A stretch of 64,000 nt of DNA from Nymphalis io. Taxonomy: Eukaryota > Arthropoda > Insecta > Lepidoptera > Nymphalidae. Under the pieces are notes generated by a model. The model worked only from the letters and a program-made list of their open reading frames with translations, had not been told where the DNA came from and searched no databases. Position numbers and translations under genes: made by a program. Location: NCBI RefSeq assembly GCF_905147045.1, contig NC_065893.1, forward strand, positions 4,154,001-4,218,000. Reading direction: 5' to 3'. This document shows positions 1 through 12,775 of this stretch, piece after piece (the stretch's first letter is position 1; each line of letters begins with the position of its first letter).

Positions 1-1479
1 CAGTGTGCCCACATTTGTTTAATAAAAGAAAAAGGTAAAGTTTACTAATATATATTTCTTTTTCCATATGTGGGTAGCGATTAAATAAAATGTAATTGAT
101 AAATATGGATTCAATAATTTTAGATCGTTTTTTTCGTAGGACACGTCGGACTTACTGAGAGGACTATGCCCATTCTTCTTAAAACATTACACTATTATAT
201 GACACAATATTATATTTTAGTTCCATATATACAAGAGTTAAATGTACAATACATGATTATCCTGTATGAAAATTAACGACCTTTCCTCATATTTTTTTTT
301 GCACCGAAAATGGTGCCTCTATTAATGGTTTTCCTTTATATACATTTTAAATTTAATGATTTGCAAAATGTCAGCGAGATTTAACTAAAGAATATACAAT
401 TCTAAAAACAAACAAACGATCTTATTAAGAGAAGGCGTTGTTTTGCCTAGCATTGGACATTCTCGGCCTGTTTCTTATAATATACTCCGCTAAATTCATT
501 GACTTTGTGGAGTCGGTATACTTGGTGTTACATAATTGTAAGAAGTATCTTTTTTGTAATTCAAATTTACTGTTATAATTTGATAAGTTATCTATTCAGG
601 TCTCAGGTAACAAAAAAAAAAACATTTATTTCCAATTATTGTAGTAAATTTCCGTTTCTCGAATATTCATTAATATATATTTATTAAGTGTATTAAGTGC
701 AGATATTGTTTTATTGAAAATCCTAACTAAGCTTTTTTACAATTTTCAATCAAGTGAAATAAATATGTAGTGTTATGATTTTTAATTATAATAAATGTTT
801 TAATTTATTATGATTTTATTAAAATTAAAATTTAAGTTTCTTATGGAATATATAGAACATACTTTGAAATAAACTTAGTTCGAATTGAATGTTTTAAATA
901 TTGTTTACAAATAAAAAATAAAAAAATATTCATTAGTATTGGCAGGCGTTCAGTTGATGTCTTTAATTTTTTAAGTCATTCATATTTAGTCTGTGACTGT
1001 CTGCTACAAATTTAGTAAAACAATATGAATATTAAATTTGAATCTTTTAAATAAGTTATATTGTCATTAGTCCTGAGTGACAACCGTGTGGCTTTCGATT
1101 ATCGTAACAAGTAAATGTTTCGTGGTTATTGTGTGTGTTCGTGGTCTTTGTGCGCGGTTAAACCTGCTGAACTTGGTTTTTCATATTGCATAAAAACGAT
1201 GGGAATTATCGTTCAAACTAGACGAAGACGAAATATTTAATATATACATACATTCTATAACACATTATTTTAATTATTTAACAATTAAATAAGAAAACAA
1301 TGAAATGTTTTTCTTTTCTATAAAAAAGTAAATTCGAAGAAAACTTGAAACTTATAGATTAAATATTATATATTAAATGTAATTTTATCACTTAAATAAT
1401 AATATAGTATAAACTTACCCATGTTTAAACAGTATTCACTTCACTATTAAATAAAAATGTCCGGTTAATAACTTATCAC
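1..1479. other. AT-rich intergenic DNA, no gene seen
   Basis: Mostly low-complexity A/T runs with stop codons in every frame. The only open frames are short and A/T-driven, with no recognisable protein motif. No SINE family of this window is recognisable here. Confidence 0.6.
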
Positions 1480-1780
1480 GTTGTACCGCCTACCGGTGTT
1501 GCATCGTCACTCTCACGGTGCAACAACTGCGCGTGGGCAAGAGCGTCAAGGATCTCGCGTGTCGCCTGCTGAGGCTTCTATGCGAATGTCGACTCGCTAC
1601 CGGCTCCTACTGAAGATTCCTTCCATGCTGATAACGATAAGGCCGGTCGATCGCTCATCTCACGTTATCTAGACGGTGACCGCGATCAATCTCCTTGTAT
1701 GACTTCTAGGCCGCGATCCCGCTTGTTATAATCGTTATGTAAGATCGACGCGTCGTCTTCAAGCTCTGTATCTAATTGCT
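1480..1780. other. GC- and CpG-rich block of unknown nature
   Basis: A sharply GC-richer stretch inside very AT-rich DNA, with many CG dinucleotides. Several short frames are open on the + strand, including one of 63 codons from 1481, but I recognise none. It could be a promoter or 5' non-coding exon of a gene outside the window, an old transposon piece, or a decayed exon. Nothing in the sequence decides between these. Confidence 0.3.
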
Positions 1781-3648
1781 TTTAATTTCGTGGTATACGA
1801 TAAAGGCTACCATAGCTGTGTTTGATACGTCTTAATTATTATATAAACAATAAGCATTTGATTGCACGATTTTATTAGATCGAAGGTTATTGTTTAAGTA
1901 GCTTTGCGATAATCCTACTGGAAAAGGAAAATGGAACGATTCTAGGTGTACAAAGTGACAAGAAATTGCTAGAATATTATGAATTTTCTCTGGAACACAT
2001 TGACATCAAATATTTAAAGAGTTATTCAAAAGATCCTAAATATAATCTAAAATATTTATAATCAACCAAGGGACGAAAGGTACTCGTCTCGATCCTTACC
2101 TGTTCCGTGTTTCTTCAGTTAACCATCTATAGCGTTGTTGTAACCATAGACGTTCCTAGTCTTTATTGGGCCCCTCTGGAATCACTTAATATTGTAAAAG
2201 ACATAATGTACTGTATCCTCGGAAAAGGAAACGGATAATATAGTGGGAAGCTGAACTGCCAAGCTGGCCTATTTCATATCAGGGAAACAATTTTAAGGGA
2301 CGGAGTCACGGCGGAAAATGCAGGATTACCTCCACCAGTAACAGTAGATCTGGTTTTCAATTTATTGATCACCCACAGAATCGTATTTGCGATTTAACGC
2401 GAAAACGCTGTCAGTATTCTTTTCACCATTCCACGCTGTCTTGTTTTTATTAATGTAAATAATCAAACTTATTAAAATGAATTTTCTTTCAAGGTCACAT
2501 TGAAAATACATTTTTAAATTGTCTAAATATAGCTAATGCTTACTCTTTTCCAATTGCGAACCCTAAACGCAAAGGAGTATTGTGTAATGCGTCGGAAGTT
2601 ATTAAATTATGGATAATTTCACTACGTACCTAAACTACACACATAATACCAAAATTACACAACATTATGTACTGGCTACGATATATAACAGCACATAACA
2701 GTGTCGTATCATCTCGTAACATGACAGATGTACACTTTAATTAATGTAATTCATGAAGTTCTCAGCATTGTGCGAATACAAATATCTCTGTATATGAAAA
2801 CCGTATTTCAATTGCAACTGCAAATTTATTAATTGGCTAATTAGTTACTTTGTAAGTATATGATAACAATTTATTTTCCGTCTCAATTATTTTAAAATGC
2901 TTTTGTTGTTTTAATAATCCGCATATTTCAGACCGAATACGTCTCTTGGGAAAAAATCAGTAAAAGCGGTGGCCAAGTCTAATGAACATCGGAATAAGGC
3001 GATTTGTTGTCCCTCTGAGCTTAATAAATTTGAATAAATATTTGTATCAACCATGGTATTATAACTAAATTTTAAGAAGAAACAATTTGTTTAATTTGCT
3101 TGCTTTTGTATTTTTGTAAATATTTCCTGTTTAATTTGCAAATATGAAATGCTTTCGGATTTTTTATTTTTTAACAAGGAAAGGCCGGAAATTAGGTAAT
3201 TTAGAATTTCATAGACTAGTATGAAATTTTGCCTAATATATGATATCACTATAATACCATATATGTAATGTTTCTTTTTCGTGTTTCTATGCGACATGAA
3301 ATGTTAAATAATACCTGCTTGTAAATTTAATTCACTAAATAGTATAACTACATTAGCAAAGCAACAAGTGTTCCGCGTACCGCATCTAGCTTAACTTCGA
3401 AAACATCTTAAGGTCATCGGACCATTTAGAGGGACTTCATATATAGTGCCATTAGAGGCTACTTTTGCTGATCTTCTTCAACACCAAGCTTCTACAACGT
3501 CTATCAATCCTTTGGAAAAATTTTAGTGAGTCTCAATGGTTTAAGGGGAACTGCTAACAAAGTTCACTTCATAGTGCTGAGCATTCATAGCGCTGAGCTG
3601 CTTGACTTGTACTTGTGGATTAGTACCTCTTACTTAAAACCGTAGTAC
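1781..3648. other. AT-rich intergenic DNA, no gene seen
   Basis: No coding region, RNA gene or recognisable repeat family found. A slightly GC-richer patch near 2090-2350 has no long reading frame and matches no repeat family seen elsewhere in the window. Confidence 0.5.
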
Positions 3649-3690
3649 CGTTGCCGAAATTTGGACACTTAGGTCCAAGTTTCGGCAACG
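3649..3690. repeat. Short inverted repeat, 18-bp stem with 6-base loop
   Basis: The arms 3649-3666 and 3673-3690 are complementary over 18 bp with one mismatch, which would be a G.U pair in + strand RNA. The loop ACTTAG lies at 3667-3672. Pairing does not extend outward. The stem is shorter and the loop smaller than in a typical miRNA precursor, so no RNA gene is claimed. Confidence 0.6.
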
Positions 3691-3814
3691 TATGGCAGAA
3701 GACGGTCGAAGATAATCTTAGTCAAATCTTTCGGTATAGTGCACGTGAAGACGACAAATTTTGTCGAATGCTAGCCAACACTAACGAATTATCTTAATAG
3801 ACTGGGTTGGTGGT

Positions 3815-3965
3815 CCCAGTACCAACACCCATAGATATATACACTATAAGAAATATTAACCATTTAAGAGTACACAGTTAATGCGCCGAACACCTTGGGA
3901 ACTAAGATGTTATGTCCCTTGTTCCTATACACTGGCTTATTGACCCTTCAAATCGGAACATAATA
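3815..3965 (-). mobile_element. SINE family A, decayed copy
   Basis: Inverted and degraded version of the commonest SINE in the window (family A; best copies 13645-13930 and 54134-54424). Recognisable blocks are CTTGGGAACTAAGATGTTAT, the 'tgtcccttg' block and 'acccttcaaa'. The head and the A-rich tail are not clear. Confidence 0.65.
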
Positions 3966-5394
3966 ATACAGATAAATCAGCTTGGAAACATTTTTGCGTT
4001 TGTAGTAGTGTGTGTAGTGTAATTTGTAATACACAGTGACTAAAACCGAAATAAACTAGTTATCGCTAGCAACCACGTGTCTTAATTATTGCGTTAGAAA
4101 AGTAATTTTATCTACTATTATTTTCCTACTAAATAGTTCATAATAAAATATATGGAAGTTTGAGTCATATAAAACGACACTTAAATATTTTTTCAGACAA
4201 AGAAAAATAAAGAGCTATTTATAATCTTTTATAATCCTGTTACCCCTATAGACATGCCTAAGCCTTGAAACTATCAGCTAACATAAACGCATATTATGAC
4301 CTCTGATCACGGCCTGTATTCATAAAAATAATATCTATTTCGCATAATAAGCTATATACGTAATTATAGGGGCATCATGATGCATTTGGTTTTGTTATAT
4401 ATTGTTGTGAATTGTAAAGGAATCTTCACATCACCGTCGTTATTGCTATTTTATTTAATTTTAATATATATTCTATATTTTGAATAGCAATCTTAAATTT
4501 TACATGAAATAACGTTTCAAGATTTTTAAATCCTTAATTCATTGATAAAATAAAACTGAGAATTTCGTATTAATGAAAATATTTATTAAAGAAATACAAC
4601 CAATACAGACCTTTGAGATATTTTTTTTTAAATTAAATTACTTAAATTCTACAACATTTCTATCTTAATAAAATATCAGCCGATTATCACAATTTACTAT
4701 GTATAAACAATTTATTACATATAGGTATTTTAAATTATTCGCATGATAGCATTGAATAATGTTTTAATAATATATTATTATTATTTTTTATATTATTCGC
4801 GCACCGCACCTACTAACAACCTTACCGAGTGCGTTTTGAGATTGGTTTTTAGAGAACCATTTTTCGTGTAATTTAATTTTGCCGTACAAGAAAGCTTAAA
4901 TAAAATTATACGCGTTTGCGTCTTTTTAAAATTGTATAATCGAAAATGCGTCGTAAATGTACGACACGACTCGGGGGCACGCAAGGCTTTACGTCGGTCA
5001 AGTGCGCCTAGCTACCTTGTTTAGATATAGGTAGTTAGGGCTATACAGGAAAACCATTAGCACCTTATGAAGTTTTAATGGTGTAACGAACGCGAATAAT
5101 TTTATATTGCATTTTAGTTTAAGGAAAAGTTTAAATTAATTTATAACAATGAAATCGAATTGATTATGTTATTGATAGCCCGCGTCTTTATCTAAAATTA
5201 AGTAAAAAAAGTATATATAAATAAAGTAAAGTATATATAAAAAGTAGGAGTTATTAATATTTTCATTCCACGGCTCAAAATCTTTATCATATCCTACCTG
5301 CCAGAATATTACGTCAAATGTATTTCAATAGTTTTGAAGATTAGTTGAGACAATGGAACAGAAAGAGACAGAATGTAAATGAATGAAACAGAAC
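3966..5394. other. Intergenic DNA, no gene seen
   Basis: AT-rich with no recognisable coding region. Around 4800-5000 there is a slightly GC-richer stretch with an open frame of 63 codons on the - strand that has no recognisable motif and is not called. Confidence 0.45.
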
Positions 5395-5530
5395 AGTAAC
5401 AGTAACAGCCTGTAAATGTCCCACTGCTGGGCTAAGGCCTCCTCTCCCTTTTTGAGGAGAAGGTTTGGAGCTTATTCCACCACGCTGCTCCGATGCGAGT
5501 TGACATTCACTTTGACCAAGTCGATGAAAC
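5395..5530 (-). mobile_element. SINE family B, 3' half
   Basis: Matches the 3' half of a tRNA-headed SINE (family B) whose + strand signature is GAGCAGCGTGGTGGAATAAG followed by a pyrimidine/GA-rich stretch and 'cagcagtgggacat..acaggctgtta'. The tRNA-like head is missing, so this copy is 5'-truncated. It is preceded on the + strand by 'acagtaacagtaacag', the reverse of the family's 3' end. Confidence 0.8.
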
Positions 5531-6494
5531 AGAAGACAAATATAAATTAAAATAATAATCATATGATAAAAAAGTAATTTTGTAATATAGTTTCAGTCAG
5601 GTTGATCTTATGTAACAGTAGCATATAACAGATTCTTGGTCGTAGGTAAATAGTTGTAAAAGTCAACATATTTTTAAATGAACCCAATCTATTAAATAAA
5701 TGCATATTTTCTAATGAATGACTGAAATAATTTCTATATTCATATTTCTCAGTACAAAATACAGCACATTAACATTTTTAGTTAAAATATTAAACATCTA
5801 TAGTAATTGTTAGCATGGTTCGTTTATTATTGAAAGATTATTTGCGTAACGAATAATAGTATTCGGGGTTTTTGTAAACTTAAATCTATGCTTCGAAAAG
5901 ACTCAAGTCCTTTTTGCAGTTATGTTAAGTATTTTTTATTTAGAAAACACAGAAAATCGTGAAAATGAATTCTCATTAAGATCAGATAAAAAATTGGTCA
6001 CACTTGCGTAATAAGCGTTTGAATTTAATTTTAAGAAAATATGAAGCGTATTTCCCCCAAGATATTGTAAACCGTTTCGTTGATAGAAATTGCATATAAA
6101 TTTTCATCATTTCGTATCTTACTATTGGATCGAAATACAATTTGGTCGCTATTAGATTAATACCGTGTATTTGTATGCAAAACGAACGCTACCGCGTCCT
6201 TTGTGATCAATTTCGACATACTATGAATATAACAATCGGCGTCCTTAACTCGCGCGAAATGAAAATAAATCATTCAGGTAAACACAACTTGCATATAACT
6301 TGCATATAACTTATTATTAATACATGTAGGAATTGAAGGATGTACGTAATGAATTATTGACTCATTATTTTAAATAAAGAAAATGTCTTTGTATTGAATA
6401 AAGAAGAATGTATTGCATAGTAAAATATTATTAGTTTTACATTTTTACTTCATATCGTTTATAAAAAATAAACTAAATTAATAGTTAGTAAATT

Positions 6495-6770
6495 AGAGAC
6501 TGTTAGTCAAAGGCCTCCTTTCTTGAGGAGATTATTTGTAGCGTATTCAACCATATTGCTCCAATGCGGGTTGGTGAACACTGATGTATCAGATTTTCAT
6601 CCGACTCATGCAGGTTTGCTGAAGATGAATTACGGATATAATTATGTAATTACGCACATAATGATGTAATTATTTAATTACGCAAAAAAAAGATGTCTGA
6701 ACTTGAACCCGCAATCTTCGGTTAAGTTTCAGATGATCTAGCTACTGGGCACCTCGGTTCTACAAATGTG
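6495..6770 (-). mobile_element. SINE family B, old near-full-length copy
   Basis: The reverse complement carries the family B body with many changes ('ccaatgcgggttggtg', 'catgcaggtttgctga') and a decayed tRNA-like head ending near 6765 ('gcccagtagctagatca'). An insertion of A/T repeats lies in the middle. Confidence 0.65.
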
Positions 6771-7011
6771 CATATTGTTTTATATAATTTTTAATATTTC
6801 ACTAACCTCGTGACGTTAAATAGTTAAGCGATAAAATAAGATAAACTGTGACAGACGCGGCTTACAATGCAAATAAAATTGTATTCACACAAACATACCT
6901 AATAATGATAATATATGTTTTTTGATTCAAACGCATAAATACATGAAATTAATATATTTAGCTGAAAATATTTATTCTTCATTATTTAATAAAAATAAGT
7001 TAATTTGATTG
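6771..7011. other. AT-rich spacer
   Basis: No gene or recognisable repeat was seen. Confidence 0.5.
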
Positions 7012-7350
7012 CGTCGTGGTCTATGTGGCATGAGATCCTGATGGCCTGGGTCGAAACCGCGGTTTTAAATAGTATGTTATATAGTATATGAGAAATTTTT
7101 AGTAGGAACATGGAATCTGGTAATTGGCATGCTTACACTCCCGGAAAGCAGGTAAAGACGTTGGTCCTGCATCTGAACTCTTTCCTGTCGTGATCAGATT
7201 TGCCGTCCCATCGAATCGCTTGAGGGAATGGAGCGTGCACCTGTGTTTGCTCACAACTTGTGTACAATTTTATGTCCCGCCCATTTGGCAGTGTTTTGAC
7301 AATGGCTGCCGTTTCTAAAATCATGGAGGAGGATATCATCATTAATAACC
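7012..7350 (+). mobile_element. SINE family C, diverged copy
   Basis: Same order of blocks as the best family C copy (9834-10175): a tRNA-like head with a diverged B-box, then 'ggaaagcaggtaaag.cgttggtcctgc', 'tctttcc.gtcgtg', 'gccgtcccatcg', a 'tgtgtttgc' block and a final 'gaggaTATcATCATTAAT' tail. Open frames on both strands here (7124-7342) are SINE sequence, not genes. Confidence 0.75.
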
Positions 7351-8321
7351 TAATTATAATTATTATTATTGATTAATTATTAATAAAATACTGCCACATG
7401 TGTATGCAACACTGAAAATGCGTAGTGGAATGTTTTTCGAACCTTTTTAAGAGCGGAAAAGACCTCTGCTACGTAAAAGACTACTTGATTACTGTTTTGA
7501 TTTTATTTAAATTTTCAATTTCGTATCGGTAATACTACTCTGTTTATGTGAAGGTGTAAAATTGGTAATAAACATGACACGTAATAACGGAGGGTCACCC
7601 TCACCGCGACTGGAATAATAAAAACCTTAAAGGAAACAACAGTTTAGACCTCGACCTCTTTGCATGTTACGAAATAAAATTCCATCATATGTATGTTAAA
7701 TATTTAAGCACTTGATAGAGATGTTATTGATTAAACAGATTAGTTTTGGAAGAGAGAGTAAAGTAAAGGAATGAATGAACATATGTATCATATTTGTGAA
7801 GACTTATAAAACACTGGCTGCTTATTTACGCTTAATTAAAAATATATTTCAAATTCTTATAAATTGATTCGGAAAAATATTTCTTAGTACAAAAAGTTTT
7901 TCTAGCGCATTGTTTACTAATTACAATATTTGCAGTTATAGAGTAGTATAATTTCTAAACCTTAAAAATTAATACATTACGTTATTGCTATATAATCATT
8001 ATAAATTCCCTGTGATACGTAACATGACTTAATATTATAAATTTGGAAATACTAGTTGAATTCGTTTTAAATATTGAGTAAGTGTTATTGGGTACTTAAA
8101 ACATTATGAACTAACTTGATACTGAAATATGTATGTACATAAATACTTAAACTATCAACTTCTTATCGAAAAATAACATTTTCATTTGTTGCTCGACAAT
8201 CGTTTATCGCAAACTACATCATGATTTGTGTCAGATGTAGTAAGTTCGATTCTTATTCTTGAGTCAAAACAAACATAGATATAATGTACGTATCTATATT
8301 TATTAAACTGTCTCGTTAGTC

Positions 8322-8397
8322 TAGCTTGTAAGGTTATAGATTAGGATGACTTGGGTTTAAATTCTGGTCGTGTAACCCGATGTCTAAGATGAGAGAC
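8322..8397 (+). mobile_element. SINE family C, tRNA-like head only
   Basis: 'ctcgttagtctagc' followed about 35 bases later by 'gggtttaaattc' matches the A-box/B-box region of family C. The body is absent, and the GCGAC-rich foldback element starts right after it. Confidence 0.5.
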
Positions 8398-8757
8398 GGG
8401 ATGCGACAAGTAGCGACACGAAGCGACGCGACGCAATGCAACCAAAACTTCATGCGACATGTGTCATATTCTGTAGACGTCCGTGAGTGATCTCAATTCA
8501 TTATTGTTTTGACAGAGGGGAAGTATACTGCTTTGTTACTCAAAGAATTATATTTTCAATACTTAGCTAAGTAGAGAAACGACAAAAATCATATATTTGA
8601 AGCGAATTAAATTTGAAGAATTTCATCATTTATATATGTTATACTGCGTCGCGTTTCGTCGCAAATTAATTAAGTTGACAACTTAGGCCATAAATACATA
8701 TAAGGACTTGATATTTTCGAGTCGCGTCGCGTCGAATCACGTCTCGTCGCATCACCG
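8398..8757. mobile_element. Foldback/MITE-like element with GCGAC-rich inverted ends
   Basis: The left end (about 8400-8438, repeats of 'gcgac') and right end (about 8717-8755, repeats of 'gtcgc') are imperfect inverted copies, both beginning with 'GATGCGAC' when read inward. A second GTCGC cluster lies inside at about 8645-8665. About 360 bp long and without coding capacity, consistent with a non-autonomous DNA element. I could not identify a clean target-site duplication, so the superfamily is unassigned. Confidence 0.55.
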
Positions 8758-9833
8758 CGTTTGTTGTCTTCTAGAGTTCATCATCGTCTGTGGTCGTAAT
8801 TCGGCCATTTCTTATTTTTATTGTATATAGCACCTTTCAAGTAATATAATTTTCATTAAAAAATACTAATAATATTGACGTAAGTATTCATATATGGATT
8901 ATTGTTTTTATCAGACGATGTTTTTAATTTTAGGATTGGTGCGAGCTCGCCAAGACCATAATTGGCCTTGTAAGGAATAATTGCCTATTGTCTCTATTAA
9001 TCGCTAGTGTCGACATCATAACGTTATAAGTATTTTGCTTTAGGCCTTTAAAGGTTAAACATATGAGATTATAGTCGACGGTTCAATATTAAACATTAGA
9101 ATCATTTGACATTGGTCAGGATTCTTGTCCTTGTTAAGTTATAGTGCAAAAAATTTTTTTGTATATTATGGAAATTGTTTAAAATTTGTTTTTTTTTTAT
9201 ACATTTCAAAGATGAAAGGTGTAAAATTTAATCGTGCAATATATTAAAAAAATCCATGATATGATATTTAAATATTTTAATTTACAGTTTATGAAATACG
9301 ATTATGTCTATGAATGTAATGCAAAATATTTTTGCTATGATCATTATCTGTTTCAATTGTAAATTTAATTTTCGTTCCATTTTATAAATGTAGTTTAATG
9401 AAGCCTAAATAATAAACATTTCGTATTACAAATAACATTGTGCCGTAATTGAAACATCAGAAAGATTTAGGGTTATTTATGAAAAAAAATATTCAAAGAA
9501 TTTTTCCACTTCGTTTAATTATCTCTAGTGTTGATTAGAGGCGTGGTTGATTTTTTACAGAAAGAATCAGAATATTTCAAAGCAACAGGCCGATATTGCT
9601 ACAATTTCATGTGGCTATATTTTATGAAAAAACATTTTTTTTATTTAACTTGTCCAAACGAGTTTGTACTGGTTAGATCTGGTTCAGAATGTAGACTCTA
9701 GCAACAAGAACTTACAACAAATTTAGTGATACTATTTTACAATAACTAAATACACATACCTATTCGTTTTACGCGGTCATGATTGGTACAGTACCTATTC
9801 TTAATTCATAAATTGGCAATAATTTTTATGTGA
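8758..9833. other. AT-rich intergenic DNA, no gene seen
   Basis: No open reading frame of interest and no recognised repeat family. Long A/T runs. Confidence 0.5.
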
Positions 9834-10175
9834 CTGCCTCGTTGGTCTAGTGGCTTGATGTAAGTCCGCAGACCCGGAGGTTCAGGGTTCAATTCCCAGG
9901 TCGGGCCAATAAAAAGTTATTGGGTTTTTCTGTCAGAAAAATCTCAGTAGCAGCCCGGAGGCTGGACGTTGGAAGTGTGTAAACTTCCGTGCCTCGGAAA
10001 GCACGTAAAGCCGTTGGTCCTGCGCCTAAACTCTTTCCGGTCGTGTTGGATTGCCGTCCCATCGGATTATGAGAGTTAGTGTTTGCGCACATACTTGTGC
10101 ACTGTAATATCTCCTGCATAGTTGACTAACCTCTCTTGAGATTGGCCGAAATCGGTCTGGAGGACATTATTATTA
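9834..10175 (+). mobile_element. SINE family C, near-complete copy
   Basis: The tRNA-like head reads 'TGCCTCGTTGGTCTAGTGGC' (A-box region), then 'GGTTCAGGGTTCAATTCCCA' (B-box region), as expected of a tRNA-derived RNA polymerase III promoter. The body follows with 'ggaaagcacgtaaagccgttggtcctgc', 'ctctttccggtcgtg' and 'ttgccgtcccatcgg'. The 3' end is 'gaggacattattattaat'. This is the best family C copy in the window. A reading frame on the - strand inside it is not a gene. Confidence 0.85.
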
Positions 10176-11879
10176 ATGCTTATGTAAATAAATTTAACGG
10201 AAAAAGGAAAAAAATATTACACATTTTTATCATAATTGTATAAAGTTGTTTCTCATAAACTATAAATTTATTAATTGTATATTTGGTAAAAGTATCTGCG
10301 GCATTAATCCTTATAAATTAAGAAAAATTCTAGAAAAAATTGAGTAAAATCGGTAGGTACCTGTTATTAATATAGGTAACGTATGAAAGAGCTTATTACT
10401 TTATTAGTTATTTATCTTCATTTTGTCGGTAACGCGACACTCGATTCACCATATAAGGGAAGGGTATGAAGTATCGATGAAATAACTCAATGTCTTCCAA
10501 CACAGATATTCTCGTTTACATCCGTTTTTATTTCCTGTTGATTAATTTCCTTACTTTTTATTTAGTTTAATGTAATTAAGGTTATTATTGTTATTATAAT
10601 TCTGTTTTCGGACTACCATCAGGTAGTCCACCGGAGCTAATTATTCACTCGTAAATATACTTTAATTTTTTTTAGGAATGGGTTGACTGACAATCTTATA
10701 GCCGAGTCCAATGTCAATAGGCGTAAATATAAACAAACAATATTTATCTTGAATTGTCATGAAATCGTACATCAGACTTCACTAAGAAAACTTGAATAGT
10801 TATTATAAAAATTTTGAATGGAAAATTAAGTGGATTTTTGATCTATAAATAATGAAATATTAATCAAGCACTAAATGTATTGAATAATATAGCAGAGCAA
10901 ATCATATGGCATAAGTAAATCTAGAGCTTGTTTATCTTTATTCTGCCTTTGGAATATATTATGTATAGGTAGAATACTTTTTTAATTCAATTCAATTTTT
11001 ACGAATATGGTTTGAAGTTGTGTCAACAGAGCGCGGATTTCGCCAGTGACGCGTTGAATGGAGAAGACACGATAGAGGTAGATCAGTGCAGTCGAGTTTT
11101 TTTTTAATTCTGTGGGCAAAGAAACAATAAATAAGAGCTTCAAAATCGTTGGCAATAATTGTATATATATCATATTGGAAAACAAATATAGTGTAATTTT
11201 TTTTGTAATGACTTGAAATCGATGTTGCGAACACTAGAAACACTGCTCCTAATCATTGGATTGAAGTTTCTTTTTCCGTGTTTTGTTTTCGTCAAATATC
11301 TTTAGATAATATAATTAATTTATCAATCGAATAATTGAAATATTGACATCAATTGACAAACCTTATGTAACGATAGGTTTTGTTAATGGAAAATCTTATT
11401 GCTACCTACGGATCAGAAGGCTACGAATAACGGGTAGTATATGCCCATGAAGTGTGTGTGTGGACTGTAAACAATAATTGACACTCCTTGTATCTATGTT
11501 TTAATAATTAAAAAAAAACTTCAAGCAAAGCTTGATGGCAAATAATTAGAGAATAACATTTAAATTAACCGTTATAGTTAGGTAAGTGTGACGTACAAAG
11601 TCTAGTTCATCCGCGTCTGATGAAGCCCTAGGACCTAGCGATCCTATTAACACACGCTTAACTACTTTGAAGCCGTCTATCAACGTTGAACATGAATATA
11701 TGCCAATATTTAGTAGATGTGCTTTTATTATATTTTAGTTATTATGTGTATAATATTTATTTTAAGATGATATTATATATAATTTCAGGTCGTTGTATAA
11801 AATATTATAATCTGGCTCTAATTATTAAATACATACTCAGTGGTAAAAAAATACATAACCAGGTTTTCTCCAACATACA
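10176..11879. other. Intergenic DNA, no gene seen
   Basis: AT-rich. A small perfect palindrome, GGACTACCatcaGGTAGTCC, lies near 10613-10632. It resembles the 'ACCATCAGGT' tail motif of the SINE A and LINE elements in this window and may be a LINE 3' remnant. Overlapping - strand open frames at 10982-11243 have no recognisable motif. Confidence 0.45.
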
Positions 11880-11965
11880 TTAGAGCAGCGTGGTGGAAAA
11901 AGCTCTAAGCCTTTCATTAAAAAGGATAGTAGGCTTTAGGCCAGCAGTGAGACATTTACACGCTC
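11880..11965 (+). mobile_element. SINE family B, 3' tail fragment
   Basis: 'agagcagcgtggtgga' then 'agctctaagcct', and 'ccagcagtgagacatttaca': the last ~85 bases of family B with point changes. Confidence 0.75.
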
Positions 11966-12584
11966 ATTCTTATATTAATGAAAATTTTTAGTTGTTTGCC
12001 GTTACGATGGAAAAATGGATCATTTAATGTTGATTGTGGATGGATTATTTAATTGTTAAGATCAATTTAATAAAACACAACAACTAAAATAAGCGAATAA
12101 TATTTACAATTAATTATTAAACAATATAATAAATCTTAATAAATAATTGTAAAATTTATAATGGTTAAACTAAATGATTTATTTTTTCAAAGAGATAGTA
12201 TTTACCTGAGATAAATATTTATATGCAAGCAGGAAGTTTATCAACTATTAAATCTTTCGTCAAACAATGTCATATTGTTCTTAAATGGATAAGGTTCTGT
12301 TTGGATATTTAAGAAAAGCAAATCAAATGTAATTCTCGGAAAACAATAGGAATATATATGGCTGTGTTACAGTTACGATTAAGTATTTCTGCGGCAAGAC
12401 ATGATAGCTTATTTATTTGCCAATGGAATATGTACATTTTATAATATTCATTATTGTATTGATATTGCATGGGATGGCGCTTCTATTTATACATTACTAA
12501 TTATCGGCCAGCTGTCAAAATTTTAACATAATCAGAACTTACTATACACGATTTAAAGTTACCTTAAATAATTTGTGTTTATAA

Positions 12585-12775
12585 TTTATCTCGTGCTTGA
12601 CGATGAAGGAAAGCATCGTTAGGAAACCTGCATTTGTCAAATTTCTCTGAAATTCTGCCACATGTGTATTCCACCAACCCGCATTGGAGCAGCGTGGTGG
12701 AATAAGCTCCAAACCTTCTCCTGAATAAAAAGGAGAGGAGGCCTTAGCCCAGCAGTGGGACATTCACAGGCTGTT
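12585..12775 (+). mobile_element. SINE family B, body and tail
   Basis: Runs from 'aatttatctcgtgcttgacg' through 'aaacctgcatttgtc', 'ccaacccgcattggagcagc' to 'cagcagtgggacattcacag'. It lacks the tRNA-like head. The - strand open frames here are SINE sequence. Confidence 0.85.

Noticed and set aside
9834..9910. Possible tRNA gene
   Set aside because: It is the head of SINE family C: the downstream body is shared with copies at 7012, 28290 and 45918.
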